Source: Crambe crambe (Eukaryota; Porifera; Demospongiae; Poecilosclerida; Crambeidae). Taken from it: 64,000 bases of DNA. The notes beneath the pieces are model-generated. The model worked only from the letters and a program-made list of their open reading frames with translations. It was not told where the DNA came from and searched no databases. The position numbers and the translations under genes were made by a program. Of the stretch, positions 1 through 13,144 are shown piece by piece. The first letter of the stretch is position 1, and every line of letters starts with the position of its first letter. The stretch is taken from positions 4,340,001-4,404,000 of the forward strand of contig OZ004581.1 in NCBI GenBank assembly GCA_963924555.1, written 5' to 3'.

Positions 1-3000
1 ACTTTTGTAATCTTTCTCGTTCTATAACAGGAAGCATATAATCTATTATAGCAGCGGCAACCCAATGCAATAAGCTGTAAGCTGTATGGTCTTATATTAT
101 ACCTCTTCTTTTGTTCGCCAGCCTCTCTTGCAAGTCATCAAGCTTCTCCGCCTTAAGTTTGGCATGGTGCATTTCAAACATGTTCTGTTCTTCTTGTTGC
201 CTGATAAATAATGAAGGAAAGTGGTTAGGATCAAGGGGGTTGTCATGATACACTATTTTCCCCAATTATAGTATCTTTCATTCTGGAACATCTAAATAAG
301 TACACACATATGTAGCCTACGTATGTAACTATTATTAGCATAGACTAATTTTAGGGATTTTTTCTTTCAGTTAAAATTTAGGGTACTAATTTTGGCGATT
401 TTGAGAAGCAGCTTAAGAAAAATGCAAATCAAATCTGGCGTTGGTATAATTGGATTTGGCCATGATTCTGGTCATGGTGGATACAGGAATGGAGATGACC
501 AGGAAAGGAGGGGCACAAGCATATAATTACTATAATATTGGCATGATCACATTCACATAGTGTTATTGTGACGCAACGTGAGGGTGCATAATTCATAAAG
601 CCACACCCACATGAGTTTCAGCTGCCTGGTTGACTCTGTGATACAGAGGATTGTCTGCTGCACTACAACAACTGTTCCTGAAGTTCTGACCATTGCATGC
701 ATGGTGATATTATTTTGTTGCATAACTGATCACACGAAATTATGAATGATTCAGACCCCCTATTCTTTTACAGGGGCATGCTTGTGAGAGTAGCACCTGC
801 AGTCCCTGGGGTATGAGGCTACTAGCATCTAGGAAGCTCCATTCTTGCATGACTCTGTATTCTCCAGTGTCAGCAGCTCTCTACCATAATCTTCAAAGAA
901 CTTTTGATATAGCCTTGTATCATGTATTTCAGTACAGTACAGGTCCAAGCTTGTAGACCATGGGCCAGGATTCAGGAATGCTGAGAAAAATTCACAAAGA
1001 AGATATTGATCTAGTAGTAGACACCACGATCCATATCAATACTATATTCACTTCTTGTGTTTAACTTAGTTTTAGTCAGTTCATGTTCAGTGGTGTTTTG
1101 TGTTTTGTCCCAACTTCAAGAAGTTAGCTACTCAACTGAAAGAAACACTATAGCACTATTGCACTGAAGGGTACAGGAAAATCCACTTACTCACACAGCA
1201 TCAGAGTCAATCAGGTAGACTTGGGTATACCCTCGAGCTCGGCCTTGTACACTCAGATGCATGCGTGACGATGATGACAGATGACACAAGGTTTTTCACT
1301 GACATGATGACGATGACACAAGGTTTTTTACTGATGCGATGACGAAGGTGGGAGACATGACCTCCAGGGCCACTGTAAGTAAATGACCAGTAGACCAACA
1401 CCAGCCTTAGCTCTATAAGCACCTAGTCAAACTTGCTTTTCTCAAGGGCACTCTAAGAACTTTCAATGGGTTTCATTGTGGAATGCAATTATATAATATT
1501 TCCCATTGGTTTGTTATCAAAAACTACACAAATAAAGGAAGAAGATATAAAGAGAGTGAAGTAGCTCGTAGTTGGTGATGGATAAGGGGTTACTTGACTG
1601 AAGTTCACTCTGAACGTTTTTGAACCGCACACAGCCATCCCCTACTTTTCTAATATTTTTCCCATCATTTTTTTTGATGTAATGCTCTATTATTTTATTA
1701 GGCAAATGGATGCTGTGATCCATGTATTGTAGCTATGTAGTTCATTGGCAGTTTCTGGTCTGGAAGGACTAATGGTTTATAATAAAATTGCCGTTCACCT
1801 AATTTTCGTATATAATTTTTGAAGTGATTCATAACCAGAGGGTTTATGCTCTGAGCATCAAGAGACCTAGTGTTTGAATGAACGATAAGTTGTTTGATAT
1901 GATGATGATGAATGACCAAATGAAAACGGCGATTTTAGAAGTCGCTGTAAAATGATACTGCTTTGTCTTCTATTCTTCATACTCGAGTCCTAGCACATTG
2001 AAGGTGCTCTGTCTTCAAGTTAAGAGGTGCTGACTGTAGGAGGGTAGTATTCTGGAGTTATGAAAGAAAATAGTCCAATGGGATAATCCGTGCCATCCCT
2101 ACTTAGAGAGTACTGTTACTTAAATTGCTAGAAAAGTGTATGGTGAAATATCTATATTCATGATTACTAATTACATCCTGTAGAAACCCAACAAGACTGC
2201 TGAATGTTTGACAGTATAAAAGGGACTCATTGAGTCTACAGTACCTTGTAAGCGGAACTACAGCGCTTAGCTAGCCATAGTCTAAGTCAGTTAATGCCCT
2301 CAGTCTCGGAGTTTCACTATTCAGGACCTTCGCCCCTCAGGCAACAGCTCTCAGTGAAACTCCTCAACTTCGTGCAATAACCTATACACATCCACAATTT
2401 CAATGAGTCATGGACGTGATAGTCGGCCTTGCTGAAAGTAAGGGACAGTTGAACACCTGGTATACATACAGCATAGCCAACCTGTTTGCAGCTAGTTTTG
2501 CTTGCTCCTCCTTATATTGGGATATACTCTCCATAGCATCATTCAGATATTGCTCTTTTTCCTTTACAGTAGATCAATGATCAATGTAATATTATACTTT
2601 CAGCTAGAACTAACCTGTTTTGCTTTCTTGATTGCTTTTCTTTTCTCCTTCCTTTCTTCATCTGCTGCAATCTTCATTAAAGAGAGCCGTTCTCGTAGCT
2701 ATATTATTTATTAAGGATAAATTATAATAATTTACACACAAATTTTAATACCTCTGCTACTGACATCTCAGATAGAAGGCCTTTCCCTGATGTTTCAGTT
2801 AAATCCATAGAATTAGCCCTTATGATAGGTACACTCTCCATGGCACGAATCTGGGAAACCAATTCTGTCTTTTGCCTCATTTCAAGCTCTTCCTGAAGAG
2901 ATAATAATCTGAAGATGAGGAACACCCTACAACTACTATCTAAATGCACAAAGAAAAAGAGATCTTATGATTCAAAAACTGACTTACTTCTTCTAAAGCT

Positions 3001-3678
3001 TTTGCAATTAATTGTTGCCTTTCCTTTGAGTATTCTTGTACTAAAAAAAATAAAAAAGAACATTTCAACCACCTGTTACTTTTTCTTATCACATTCTATA
3101 ATTACCAAGCTTTTGTTTCATTGTAGTAAGTTTAGCACGTGCATCACATGCATTCTGGTATCCAGCCATTGTAGCCTCCACCAACTTCCTCATTTCCAAT
3201 CGTTCTTCTTTACGCTTGGCAAAATGCTGCTTCCTCATTTCCTGTACCTCTTCCCGAAACTTTTGAACTTGTTCCTTCGTGTCATCAATGAAGTGCCTTT
3301 TTGCAAGAATAGCTCCCTCATAACTTATTTGACCCTCCTGGATTAAACAGTAATCACTGTCTCAAATAAGTACTAATCAACAGCTAGACAGCATTTCAAT
3401 TGGATTGCTAGCTAAACCTCACCAGATGCTTTTTCTCTATTTCAGCCTTCTCTTCAGCAGCATCTCTTTGTTTCATATTCTTTTGCCAGAGCAAGAAAGC
3501 AGTGTCATCTCCTTCCCCTGCTTCTAAGCTAGTGAGTCTGAAGAAAGTGTTGTCAAGAAAGGTATGCTATAGGCTGCTTACATACTTCTTCTCCAATTCC
3601 TCTTCTTCCTTCTGAATTCGAGCTCCTTCTCTGAAGATAGTTGCTGTGTTCATTTTCACAGGAAGGGTTTCCTTCTTC

Positions 3679-3733
<55 letters not shown>

Positions 3734-4977
3734 GTACATACCAAGTAGAAAAATAAATAATGTTTCTGTTCTTATATGCACTCTAGAGCTTCATTCTTCC
3801 CATCTCTGTACTTACTAGCCTCGTACCCAGGCCCATTTTTTTCTGGGCCAGATTTTACCAGAATTCTGGGGAAATAGGATACAATCATTATACCATCCGT
3901 GTTACGGCCTGGGCTAGTACATAATAGAATGGGTGTGGTTTATCAATAGCTACATATACATAATGGCTAGAGGCTCCAGAGGCTACCCATACTCGCTACT
4001 GCTAGAGATGGCTATTGTTTTGCTGCTGCTATTATACCTTGGAGATATCAAGAAGCGTTTTAGTCTAGCTATGATGGGCGTGAAGGATCCCACTTGTTTA
4101 ATAGTTATAATCATAGTGCCTGAGCCTACCTTCCTGAAATAAAATAAAGACGGGGGAATACCCAGTATGCTAGAGAAGAAAGTATCAACTAGTTGATCGA
4201 TTGTCAGCTAGCTAACTCGTGATCTATTGATCGTTATTTTGGTCATCTCTCTGCGTGTATAGTGTTTTGTAGTTAAATAATTAAACGCATGGGCAAGCAG
4301 TGCATACCAGGCCCTATTCTTTAATTGACGAGGCTAAGTACTATCATAAAAGAGCCGAAAATTGCATGATATCTTCTCTTTCTCAGCCATTGCTCAGAAA
4401 ATGCTGGTAGTTCAGTGAGGCCAGTGAACAGAACGCCATTTTCCCCCTAGCTACGTAATTAGATATCACGTACTAACACGTTATATTGGTGACCCTTTCC
4501 TAGCCTCGTACCCAGGCCCACTTTTTCACGGGGCGGTGGAAAAGCGAAGGGCCTGGTATAAGTTGCATGCGCATGCGCTCCATCCCCCATTTAGGGGGGA
4601 TTCGCTATACTTTCGGGCACGTCTGTTACACAAATCGTAATAAACATTACATCATCGTAATTTTGAGAGCTGAGTCAGCAGCTAAGCTCTAAACTGTTCT
4701 GTGCTAGATTCAACTCACCTCACTCCAAGAAGCGTTCTGTGCAAGCTGTTTATGAAAGAAGTTGTTTGTGTCGCTACCAACGGGAAGAGTCGCTGCTATC
4801 AAAGTATCATGTCTGGGAAAATAACCGGCTTTTCACCTTTTATTAACTAAGCTACCTTGTTGCTTGTACCTTCATAGCATGAACTAGCAGCTAGCTAGCT
4901 GAGGTGGATAGATGGAAACACCACCTTTTGAACAGCCTATCTATGTGATTGACCGCTCAAAATTCTACTTGGTATGC

Positions 4978-5033
<56 letters not shown>

Positions 5034-8000
5034 TTACATATCAAGTAAAAAATTTAATAAATGTAATGTAATGTTTCTGCTCTTACATGCATTCTAGAGC
5101 TTCATTCTTCCCATCTCAGAACTTACTACTGTCATGCATTACATGTCGTTCTCAGCCATTCCTCAGTAAACGCTGGTAGTTCAGTGAGGCCAGCAGAACG
5201 CCATTTTTTCCCTAGCTACGTAAGACGTCACATTATATCGGCGACCCTTTCCCAATTCATGCATGTGAGATATAGCTAAAGCTAGCATGAAAGCTTCATG
5301 AATGGAGAATCCAACAGACCAACTAAGGTGGTCTTTTCCAACTTATAAACTAAACTATCTGTGCTACCTTGTTGCTTGTACCTTGTTCCTCTTCCCTAGG
5401 CTTTGGTTGGCATTCTTCATAATATGAACTAGCATCTAGCTACCTGAGCTGGATAGATGGAAACCCCACCCCTTGAACAGCTTATTTATATGATAACCTT
5501 TACCAAATATTCTAGCTAACTGCTCAAGATTCTGCAGTTGGCCCTTGTAATAATAATAATAATAATAACAATAATAACAATAAGTATAGGTAATCACATG
5601 CTTTTGAGTGCAATTTGGGTATAATTGCATGAGAAACTGGCTAGGTAATAGCAAGAGGCAATAATAAGTACATACATAGTATAAAGAAAGACTTACTAAT
5701 GTTGTTGCTGGAACGGGAGTCGGTTTCACAGGGATGATTTTATTTCTACAAAATAAAGATCGAGTTACAGATAATGGCTTTCATGGCACAAAGGTTGAAA
5801 ATCTTACTGTTATGAATGAATACAGTATGGCTTGCAATGTATGTGTGGATAGATTTTTTTTAAAATTTGGTGGGCACGAATTTTGAGGTTCGAAGAATTT
5901 TATGGTTCACATTTTGATATTTTATTTCATATATTCCACAAAAATTTTTGCTATTAGGATCATACAAGTAGTTCTCTGCACCCAACCACTGTTGCTACAC
6001 TATTTAGTATCTGTGTAGCTAAATCTTGTGCAAGATGATTACTAGTGTAATGGGTACTAATTTAGTGAATTCAGCCACCTACCCAACACTAAAGTATGCT
6101 GTTAGGCACATGCACCAATTTCATTAGTCTGGCACAGCCACTTCCACAACTCCAGAGTGATGGTCTGGTAACACAATACTTCGATTTGTTCCAGGCTTAT
6201 GATGTAATATGAGTTGTTTAATGACGCGTTAGTGTTTAATTGTCACATCTCGGCACAAAGAAAATGGCCTCCCAATCCCGTTATAATTCTTAAGGTCGGT
6301 ATAACTACCACATGTCATGAAATGCATTAAAGGTCATAATGCTTCATCGTTTTAGCAGGATTTCTGCTAAATGGGACTTGTATTGTGTTACCAGACCTTG
6401 CGCTAGAGTTGCGGAAGTGCCTGGGGCTGGCTGCACCAGACTACATTTTCTTCTGGTTGTTCATCATCATCATCATCAAGCAACTTTCTTGATGACTCCT
6501 TGAGTATTCAAAATAGCTTGTCATCTACACTACTGTGCCAACCAGTACATGCCAACTTTATTAGTACAAGTTCCATTAGCATTTGCCTTTCCATGGATCA
6601 GGTTCATTTCGGCTTTATATAGAAACTTCTGACGAAATCTCAAATACTGCATAGCTATTACTTGTTTGGGACAAACTTTAACACATCATAATTAGTATAG
6701 GATATCAGGGAGTATCACACTAGTGAGCATCCAGCTGCCTATAAGAAAATAATAATTAGCTAAAACTCTATAATTATGACTACTCTGGACATACCTTTAT
6801 CTCTAATCTACATTAAATCAAAAAAGGTGATAAACAAGTAAAGGGAAAACATTTATATTATTCTAGACAAGTAGGGATGGCTGCCTGATCCCAACTATTT
6901 AAGCTAATTTACCCCATGAGTCCTATCTCTACTTTATACCCTATGATAGCACTCAAGGAGGTTAAGTAATTATTGGGTGGTCATTGAAATTAGGAGCTTA
7001 CTTGTTCTCTGAACCCATTGAGCGAGCTGACTCTCAAGTCATGATATTTAGTCCAAAATGCCACCTCCAGGCACTGTGGACTATGTGTCATGTATTGGTA
7101 GCGCCCACATGTGACATAATGCACCTCTTTTTAACATTTCACATTTTCCTATACTCTCAGGTTTTCCTATACCCACTCTCAGATTTATTTTCTGAAAGAG
7201 TAACTTACTTATATTCTTTCTCCTTTATTATTTGCTTCATTATCATCTATACAAAAAATATTTTATAAATAATGCCTAGACACTGTAAATAATTATGATA
7301 TGTCCATAAAGAATTCTGCAATGGAAATCTTACTTACTTGAGTCTTCTCAGATTTTTCTGGATTTGCACAGGAGAATCGTGTTCTGTCAGCCTCTAATAA
7401 ATTGATCTATGGTAGATAAACAAATTGCTAAACGAGACAGTAATTGGAAGTGAGGTTCATATTAGTACCTCTGCTGTCATTCTGTTAGACTGGAATGACT
7501 TGGAGAGTTTTTCTTGCTCAACAGGATTCTTATAAGTGGTTTTAGGTATCTGAAATGTCACATATCACAACTGTAATGTATGAACATGTATTATTGGTAC
7601 TGACTGTATGCAGCTCTAGCCAGTAGGGTACGGTTGCCTAAAGATCCTGCTATAGTTGTGTGTGTATAATTGCATTAGCTCAAACTTCTACGCACTTCCT
7701 TAGTACACACACACACGCACACTAAGAATTGTTTGACTTACTTGTTTGGACGGCTTAAGCATTGGAACCTAAACCAAAAAAAAAAGAAAAAAAAGAAGGG
7801 GGAGATAATAGTGATATACGTAATGGTTCATTAATTTTACCTCTTCCAAACTTGCAGGAATACTTCTAGGCTTTGGCTTCGTTAGCTTAAACGGTCTTGC
7901 TTCTAGAGAACAACCAGGCAAGATAAATAAACTGAATGAAATCTTGCAAGGGGATGACTGTTTAATTTTAAATACTGAACTGAATGGATGAGATATGTGG

Positions 8001-11000
8001 GCCAACACCAAAATTTTGTAAGTTTCTCCTTCATTAATTCAATAATCAACAGGAGTTCATGGTCAGTGCACAAAGTATAGTACTGGATCTCATAATTGCT
8101 ATGATGTAAGTATGTATATTTCAAGTGGGCTTGGAGTCAAAGGCTGTCAAACGATTCAGACCATGCTACTCAACAACAACCTTCACTGGTCTACTACTGC
8201 ATCATAATTATTGGGTAACCTCAAAATACTCATTCAAGATACAAGTTCCTTGAGATGTACATACTACTATTGATATGTTCCTTTGATTGATGTATATGCA
8301 AGTTGGATTTTGTCTCAAAGAAATGCAACATTGTAAACTAGCATATTTTTCTATAAATCAAGTGATTAGTTTTATCACTGCATCTCTTTAGCTGGTTAAA
8401 TCCACTGGTCTCCAGTATGTACATCCATTAATTCTTACAATTCTTACAATACCTGTAACTTGCTTAGTGCTAGTCCTTGTAGGAGATTTATTAGCCAATC
8501 TGCTAGACAGCTGACCAATGACCTCTTCCATCTCATTAGAGACCCTATGAATAAATATTGTGACTGTTCATAGAATTGCATTTGATTCATCCATTGGAAC
8601 CTTTATTTCAGTGTAATGGACGAGTTGCTACAATTTGGGGTAATTTAGATAGCTTAATGCTCATATTCAGTTTCTTCATGCTAGAAAGAATCAAGAAATG
8701 TTCCAAGGATGAAATATCGAAATCTTTGGTGACTGTGAATAACCTATTAAAATATCTGAAACACTCTATTATGGTACCTGAGCAGTGGTGTGAGTACATT
8801 CAACTTGATAAAATCATAGTCATAAAGCCTGCACCACTAAATAAAAAATATAATAATTCAGCGAGCGAGCAAGCTCACTCTCAGGTCATGACTCATTATA
8901 TGTTCTGCAATAGTAGCACTGTGGGTGGGTGCATAATCAAATAATTATGATCAAGCGATGATTTTCTACAGTTAGAGGAATGAAATTGATTGAAGGCACT
9001 TGGTGCTTGTGGTATTGGTAAGCATTTACAGCTTTCTATGTATGGAGGTTCCTGGTTGGAACTGCCACTTACATGACACTTGTCTCTGACAGTAATATCT
9101 AAGAAGTTCAAGCTCAAAATGAACTGGAGCCTATCAGCTACTTTACTTGCTTACTCACTTGGTGGATTGTTGGCTCAAGGCTTATCTAAGTGCTTTGTGG
9201 CATAAAGCATTACAGCTTTCTATGTTGCCTACCACTTTGTTCCTCAACAGTAAAGAGTTAAGAATACTTGCTCGCTCACTCGCTCTCAAAATTAATGCTG
9301 CACATTGCCCTAGTTATTAACTATGGTTTACTCACCTCATCACTCATCCAGCCATTTAAGTTTTCCTTGTTGAAAAAAAATCTCAGAAACTGCAGCAAAG
9401 AAGCAACTAGCTGAAGAAAAACTGCAACAGATGCAATCATACCTTGTACATCTTCCCAGTATTTTGTGATGCTATTATTTTCTTAAATTGTTTCATGCCC
9501 AGTTCTTCCAGATGAAATATGATCAGGTATGATATAACTACACAAGTTAACAAAACACCAACATTGATTGCATGTTAATTCTAAAAGAGAATTTCAGCTG
9601 AAAAGCAATTCAGTATCTGAGAGGGAGCAGATTAGGCATGGGGCTAAAATGCTCTTTTTTTGGCCTATTATTCTAGTACTCCCCCAGCAGACCCATTATT
9701 CTTTTTATAGTAGCCTACTATTCTCGACAATATTATATCAAAATATCATGTAAGAGTACTTTTTGAACTATGCATACGTAGCATTAAAGATGTACTATTT
9801 TCTTGCCGATCCTTTTAAAATAACAATCTCACTCAGAATCCTATCAATTTTGTGCCAAGTCAAGATGCCAGCACTTGACAATCATCATGGAGTAGCGAGG
9901 TTAGTAGCTATAATAATGACTGCAGCCTATTATTCTGTTTTGCTGGCCTACCAATGAAGTCCTATTATTATGCTAGCATATTAGCCCCGCAGATCAAAGA
10001 TGATATTATGATGTACTTGATTGAATAGACTATTCCACAAGTTTTGGGGGTATAATTGTAGCAGGGCTGCAGAGGCAAGCTCATGTTAAGATTTAATGAG
10101 ATACTCATAAAGAAAGAGCCATGAAAGATGATGAAAAAAACTTAACAAGAAACAGAAGATGAAAAGAATGCGCATACCCTAACTTATTAAATACATAGGC
10201 TTGGGTATGAGGCTGGGCTTGTCAGGCACTCTGGAACAGCCAGAAGTAAATTATACTCTGATTATGGGTTGTCTAGTGAGACTAATCACGAGAAATCAAA
10301 TAGAGTCATTGCTCAATTGCTGTATGGGTGGCCTTCTTGATGCCAGAGTACTATGCAAGTCTCAACAGAGTACTACACAAGTCTCAACACATACGTACAT
10401 GGATATTAGGGAATAGTCCTGAACACTATGTATGCATGGTAGTGTGGTTACAACAATAGTGAACTCCTTTTGCTGTTCATTATAATTCTTTTCCTAATGG
10501 AGTAATCAGATAGAGCTGATAAAATTCCACCTAGATAAGTAATCACGAGACATGCAACAAATTATGTTGGTACTTGGAATCAGCAAGCTTGCCAGTGGAA
10601 CCCTTAATATTATTCATGGTGCTTATATTGTCAGAACTTGTAATATATTCATGTCCAGTGCTTCCATACACATCACTCATCAGAGCAAAAAAGACAACAT
10701 GCACAAACAAACCATGATTTAAATAAGTTCTGATTCAGTGAATCAGTTACCAATAATTATTAGTTATGTGCTCATAGCACAGAAGGGCAAGCGAAGCAAC
10801 GCAGCTTGCTTTTGCGAAATTTTAAATGTTGCATCCCTTTACCGTCTTTGTTCTGCTGATTCAGATTTTCTTCTGGCTCTATCCTTCGGTCTAAACTTGC
10901 TCTTTTTTGCTGCTCAGTTTTGGAGCAGTGTTCATTCGCTTCACTTTCCATCATTAGCTAAAATGTGCATGTGCAGTATTCTACCCTGAGGGCTTGATAC

Positions 11001-12994
11001 GTATATATATATCGCTACTATCCAGTTTGTACACCATAGAGAGGGGCTCGCTTCGCTCACAATTACTACATTGGTGACTGGTCATTTGAAACCAAAAAGT
11101 ATAACTGAGTAACCTAGTTAGTCTGTGAGAATCATACCTGAGTACAAGTGATAGTCTATTCTAAGGTTAGTTCTTCCATCCAGGATATAAAAACCATCAA
11201 CCACCACCTAACAGAATCAAGTAACAACATAATTCCAGCTATATAGTCATGTCAATTTATATTGCTTGGGAACTGGGGTCTAAAATCAATCACTCTGTGT
11301 CATGATAGACACAGTTCTATAAGTGTAGACACTGCCTGGAATACAGTGAGTTTCTATGGGCAGTATGAAGATGACTAGCAGCTATTTCTTCAAAACTGCT
11401 TTAGCATTGCACCAATGCTCAGCCTTGTACCCAGCTTCCAGAGCGTGAACACAAGGTAGTACTTTACATTTCCTAGTATGAATTGCCTGCCTTATAAGTG
11501 CAACAGCACTTAGGGCTGCGATCCATAACTATGGGAGGGCACCTGTATGACTTCATTCATGCAACTGACTAGCCCCATGCACAGATAACCAGTGCTGTCT
11601 GGAATGCTGTTGCCATGGTAATCCAAACAGTCTGAATACAAAGGTACCCCAGGGAAATAGGGTAGTCTAAGCATTATGATTACAATTAATGATAGTCCAT
11701 GCTGTGAATATGTACTTTGATGAGCACTTTGTATCTTTGACAACCATTGAAGACTCCACTGATGAATGAGCGTTGATCCTCATCTTTCACCTACATAGTT
11801 AAATCCACAATAGTTAGGTTACCACGACAAATATGGCGCTCTATCAGTTAATTATACTGTTTAAAATAAAACTTTTTGCAGGGGTTAAATTAAAGGTAGG
11901 GTCACACCTAAATCTTACCACACAAAAAATTTTTGTGCTATAATTCAGTGAGCAAGCAGAGCGAGCAAGCTGACTCTCAGATCATGACTCATTGAAATTG
12001 TAAATATATCACATATATCACTCCAAAATGCTCCAGGCATATGTACGGGTATGTACTTGTCCCAAATGTGTCCCAAATTAGTAGCGCTGCACGTGCATAA
12101 TGCGCATGCTCCAATTGTAATCAAGCTAGATTGTTTTCTACAGCCTTTTGTCATAGAGGCGCTAGGCTTATCTAAGTGGATTGTTGGTACTTGGTAAGCA
12201 TCTATGTATGGAGCTTCATGGTTGGAACCACCACTTACATGACTCTTGTCTCCTGCACATTGCTATAGTAGTAGTTGTAGAGGCTCTAGGGTTATCCAAG
12301 TGCTTTGCTATACATAAACTCGACAGCAAAATCTTCTAAAGAGTTGAAGCACTAAAGAATACTTGCTTGCTCGCTTGCTGTCAAATGTTGCATATTGCCC
12401 ACCAATTATTTGAAAGATAGACACAAATTTGAATGATGTCCTTTAACTAATGAACATCTGACATAGCCCACAATGAAGTTGGGGGACTACCAAATATTCT
12501 CTGGTTTTACTGCAGTTTTTCAAGGAAATGTTTAACTGCAAATGGTATGGATGTACAGAGTTCTTTGCACCACAGAATCTTAAAACAAGCTGTGCATGCT
12601 CAATGTTGCTGCTTGGATACTGAGCTATGATGTCTCGTGAACTATCATCTGAAATTCAGAAGATAGGAGTGCAGGCTAATCCATCATCCTTTTTTTGCAA
12701 GAAAAAAAAATTAAGTTGCTGTTGCTACACCATACTGCACGAGTGAAACTCTGCCAAATCAGAAAGCAGTTACAGTTCACAGTGAAAAAAAGGTGTAATC
12801 ACTCAGTAGCACTAAAAACAAAGTAACCAACATAACACATTGCACGATTCACAAGGTCAAAGGTCAAACTACTCTTGACTCACATTCATATTTTCAAACG
12901 AGCTTTCCAAATGATGTACTTCTTCATCTTTTTCAGAATCAAACGAAGTCATAATCTCTGTACAAAGAGATAATAGTCTTTGGTAGTCAGCCAT
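1..12994 (-). CDS. CFAP99: CFAP99, cilia- and flagella-associated protein 99 (partial, C-terminus off the left edge)
   Basis: Multi-exon gene read from the minus strand. Exons by translation and GT-AG sites: 12884-12994 (start MADYQRLLSLCTEIM), 11716-11790 (FISGVFNGCQRYKVLIK), 11138-11207 (VVVDGFYILDGRTNLR), 9443-9537 (FHLEELGMKQFKKIIASQ), 9336-9410 (LLQFLRFFFNKENLNGW), 8778-8836, 8453-8544, 7841-7902 (PFKLTKPKPRSIPAS), 7742-7768, 7469-7549, 7338-7406, 3582-3674, 3423-3537, 3106-3337, 2988-3040, 2752-2892 (SGKGLLSEMSVAE), 2615-2698, 2482-2561 and 103-200. The N-terminal half is helical. The middle is Pro/Lys-rich with KPKP and PKTTY motifs, and the C-terminal half is a charged coiled coil. 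Order and motifs match my memory of animal CFAP99, an axonemal protein. From the start through 7338 all junctions keep frame. A possible extra exon at 5696-5746 (IIPVKPTPVPATT) and the junction near 3540-3580 do not keep phase in my reading, so that part of the model is provisional. Confidence 0.82.
201..2481. other. Large CFAP99 intron with dispersed-repeat fragments
   Basis: No coding exon was found in these 2.3 kb. Positions 1560-1680 are a partial copy of the foldback repeat seen whole near 27184-27490 (shared stretch around TTACTTGACTGAAGTTCACT). Positions 1922-2111 are an inverted copy of the sequence at 26476-26700. The rest shows no recognisable structure. Confidence 0.55.
1922..2111 (-). 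repeat. Dispersed repeat, inverted relative to 26476-26700
   Basis: The two copies share long blocks in opposite orientation, for example AGAAGTCGCTGTAAAATGAT and GACTGTAGGAGG, and both end at the motif AAGTAGGGATGGCA (reverse-complemented here). A short related piece lies near 28620. Coding capacity is absent, so this is a non-autonomous element of unknown class. Confidence 0.6.
3817..4336. mobile_element. Non-autonomous inverted-repeat element, CCTCGTACCCAGGCC family
   Basis: The left end reads TAGCCTCGTACCCAGGCCC. The right end reads CCAGGCCCTATT then GACGAGGCTA, which is its approximate reverse complement. The element interrupts a repeat unit whose uninterrupted copy lies at 5078-5260. 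No transposase reading frame is present. Confidence 0.6.
4501..4812 (+). mobile_element. Partial copy of the same inverted-repeat family
   Basis: Starts TAGCCTCGTACCCAGGCC and continues through GGTGGAAAAGCGAAGGGCCTGG and TCTCATCCC-like sequence in parallel with the fuller copy at 31027-31652. Alignment stops after the block AGAGTCGCTGCTATCAAAGTA (about 4812) without the right terminal repeat, so this copy is truncated. Confidence 0.6.
6999..7135 (+). repeat. Fragment of the GCGAGCGAGC inverted-repeat family
   Basis: The block GAGCGAGCTGACTCTCAAGTCATGA followed by a CCAAAATGCC stretch matches the left part of the elements at 8862-9290, 11945-12384 and 25432-25852. Only the left part is present. 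Confidence 0.5.
8862..9290 (+). mobile_element. Non-autonomous element of about 430 bp with GCGAGCGAGC ends
   Basis: Begins near AGCGAGCGAGCAAGCTCACT and ends near TTGCTCGCTCACTCGCTCTC, an imperfect terminal inverted repeat. The interior shares blocks with the copies at 11945-12384 and 25432-25852, including CAGGTCATGACTCATT, ATGTATGGAG and ACATGACTCTTGTCT-like sequence. No protein is encoded. It lies inside a CFAP99 intron. Confidence 0.6.
11945..12384 (+). mobile_element. Non-autonomous element of about 430 bp with GCGAGCGAGC ends
   Basis: Second copy in CFAP99 (first intron). It runs from GTGAGCAAGCAGAGCGAGC to ACTTGCTTGCTCGCTTGCTG. The central blocks GGCGCTAGGCTTATCTAAGT and GTAGTAGTTGTAGAGGCTC are shared with 25432-25852. 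Confidence 0.6.
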
Positions 12995-13144
12995 TAATCC
13001 TTGCCAGTATTACGAACAAAAGCGTTAAATGTGCACTGGTTACTAAGCAACAAAGATATTATCGACGTAAGTGGGTGTGGCCATAGTGCACAAAAACCGC
13101 ATCGCACGTCATTTGCAAGCTTAGCTGCATGCAGATCGAGAACC
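12995..13144. promoter_or_regulatory. Divergent intergenic space between CFAP99 and the CRD gene
   Basis: Only 150 bp separate the CFAP99 start codon (minus) from the chosen start of the CRD-domain gene (plus). Both 5' UTRs and any promoter must lie here or overlap the neighbouring transcript, so a shared bidirectional promoter is likely. This is inference; no motif was identified. Confidence 0.5.

Larger units (their letters stand above)
3675..5580. repeat. AAT-microsatellite-bounded repeat, two adjacent copies carrying nested insertions
   Basis: Three (AAT)n tracts at about 3681-3732, 4979-5030 and 5549-5570 bound two similar units. Both units contain the block GAGCTTCATTCTTCCCATCTC, a block reading CTGGTAGTTCAGTGAGGCCAG and an end reading GGATAGATGGAAAC. 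The left unit is longer because it is interrupted by two inverted-repeat elements (about 3817-4336 and 4501-4812). A further copy of the first part lies at about 28786-28935. The first AAT tract abuts a CFAP99 splice acceptor. Confidence 0.6.

Noticed and set aside
3553-3744. Open frame with a long Leu run on the minus strand
   Set aside because: It is the AAT microsatellite read in one frame next to a CFAP99 exon, not a protein.
4912-5097. Open frame with a long Asn run
   Set aside because: Translation of the second AAT microsatellite.
5696-5746. Extra CFAP99 exon reading IIPVKPTPVPATT
   Set aside because: The content suits the Pro-rich region, but neither junction keeps frame with its neighbours under GT-AG rules. 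Left as a candidate inside the gene entry only.
10738-10989. Overlapping open frames on both strands; the minus frame (EQQKRASLDRRIEPEENLN) looks like charged repeats seen in some transposon proteins
   Set aside because: It is short, has no domain and lies between good CFAP99 exons in sequence flanked by repeat-like GCTTCGCT motifs. Not enough for a call.
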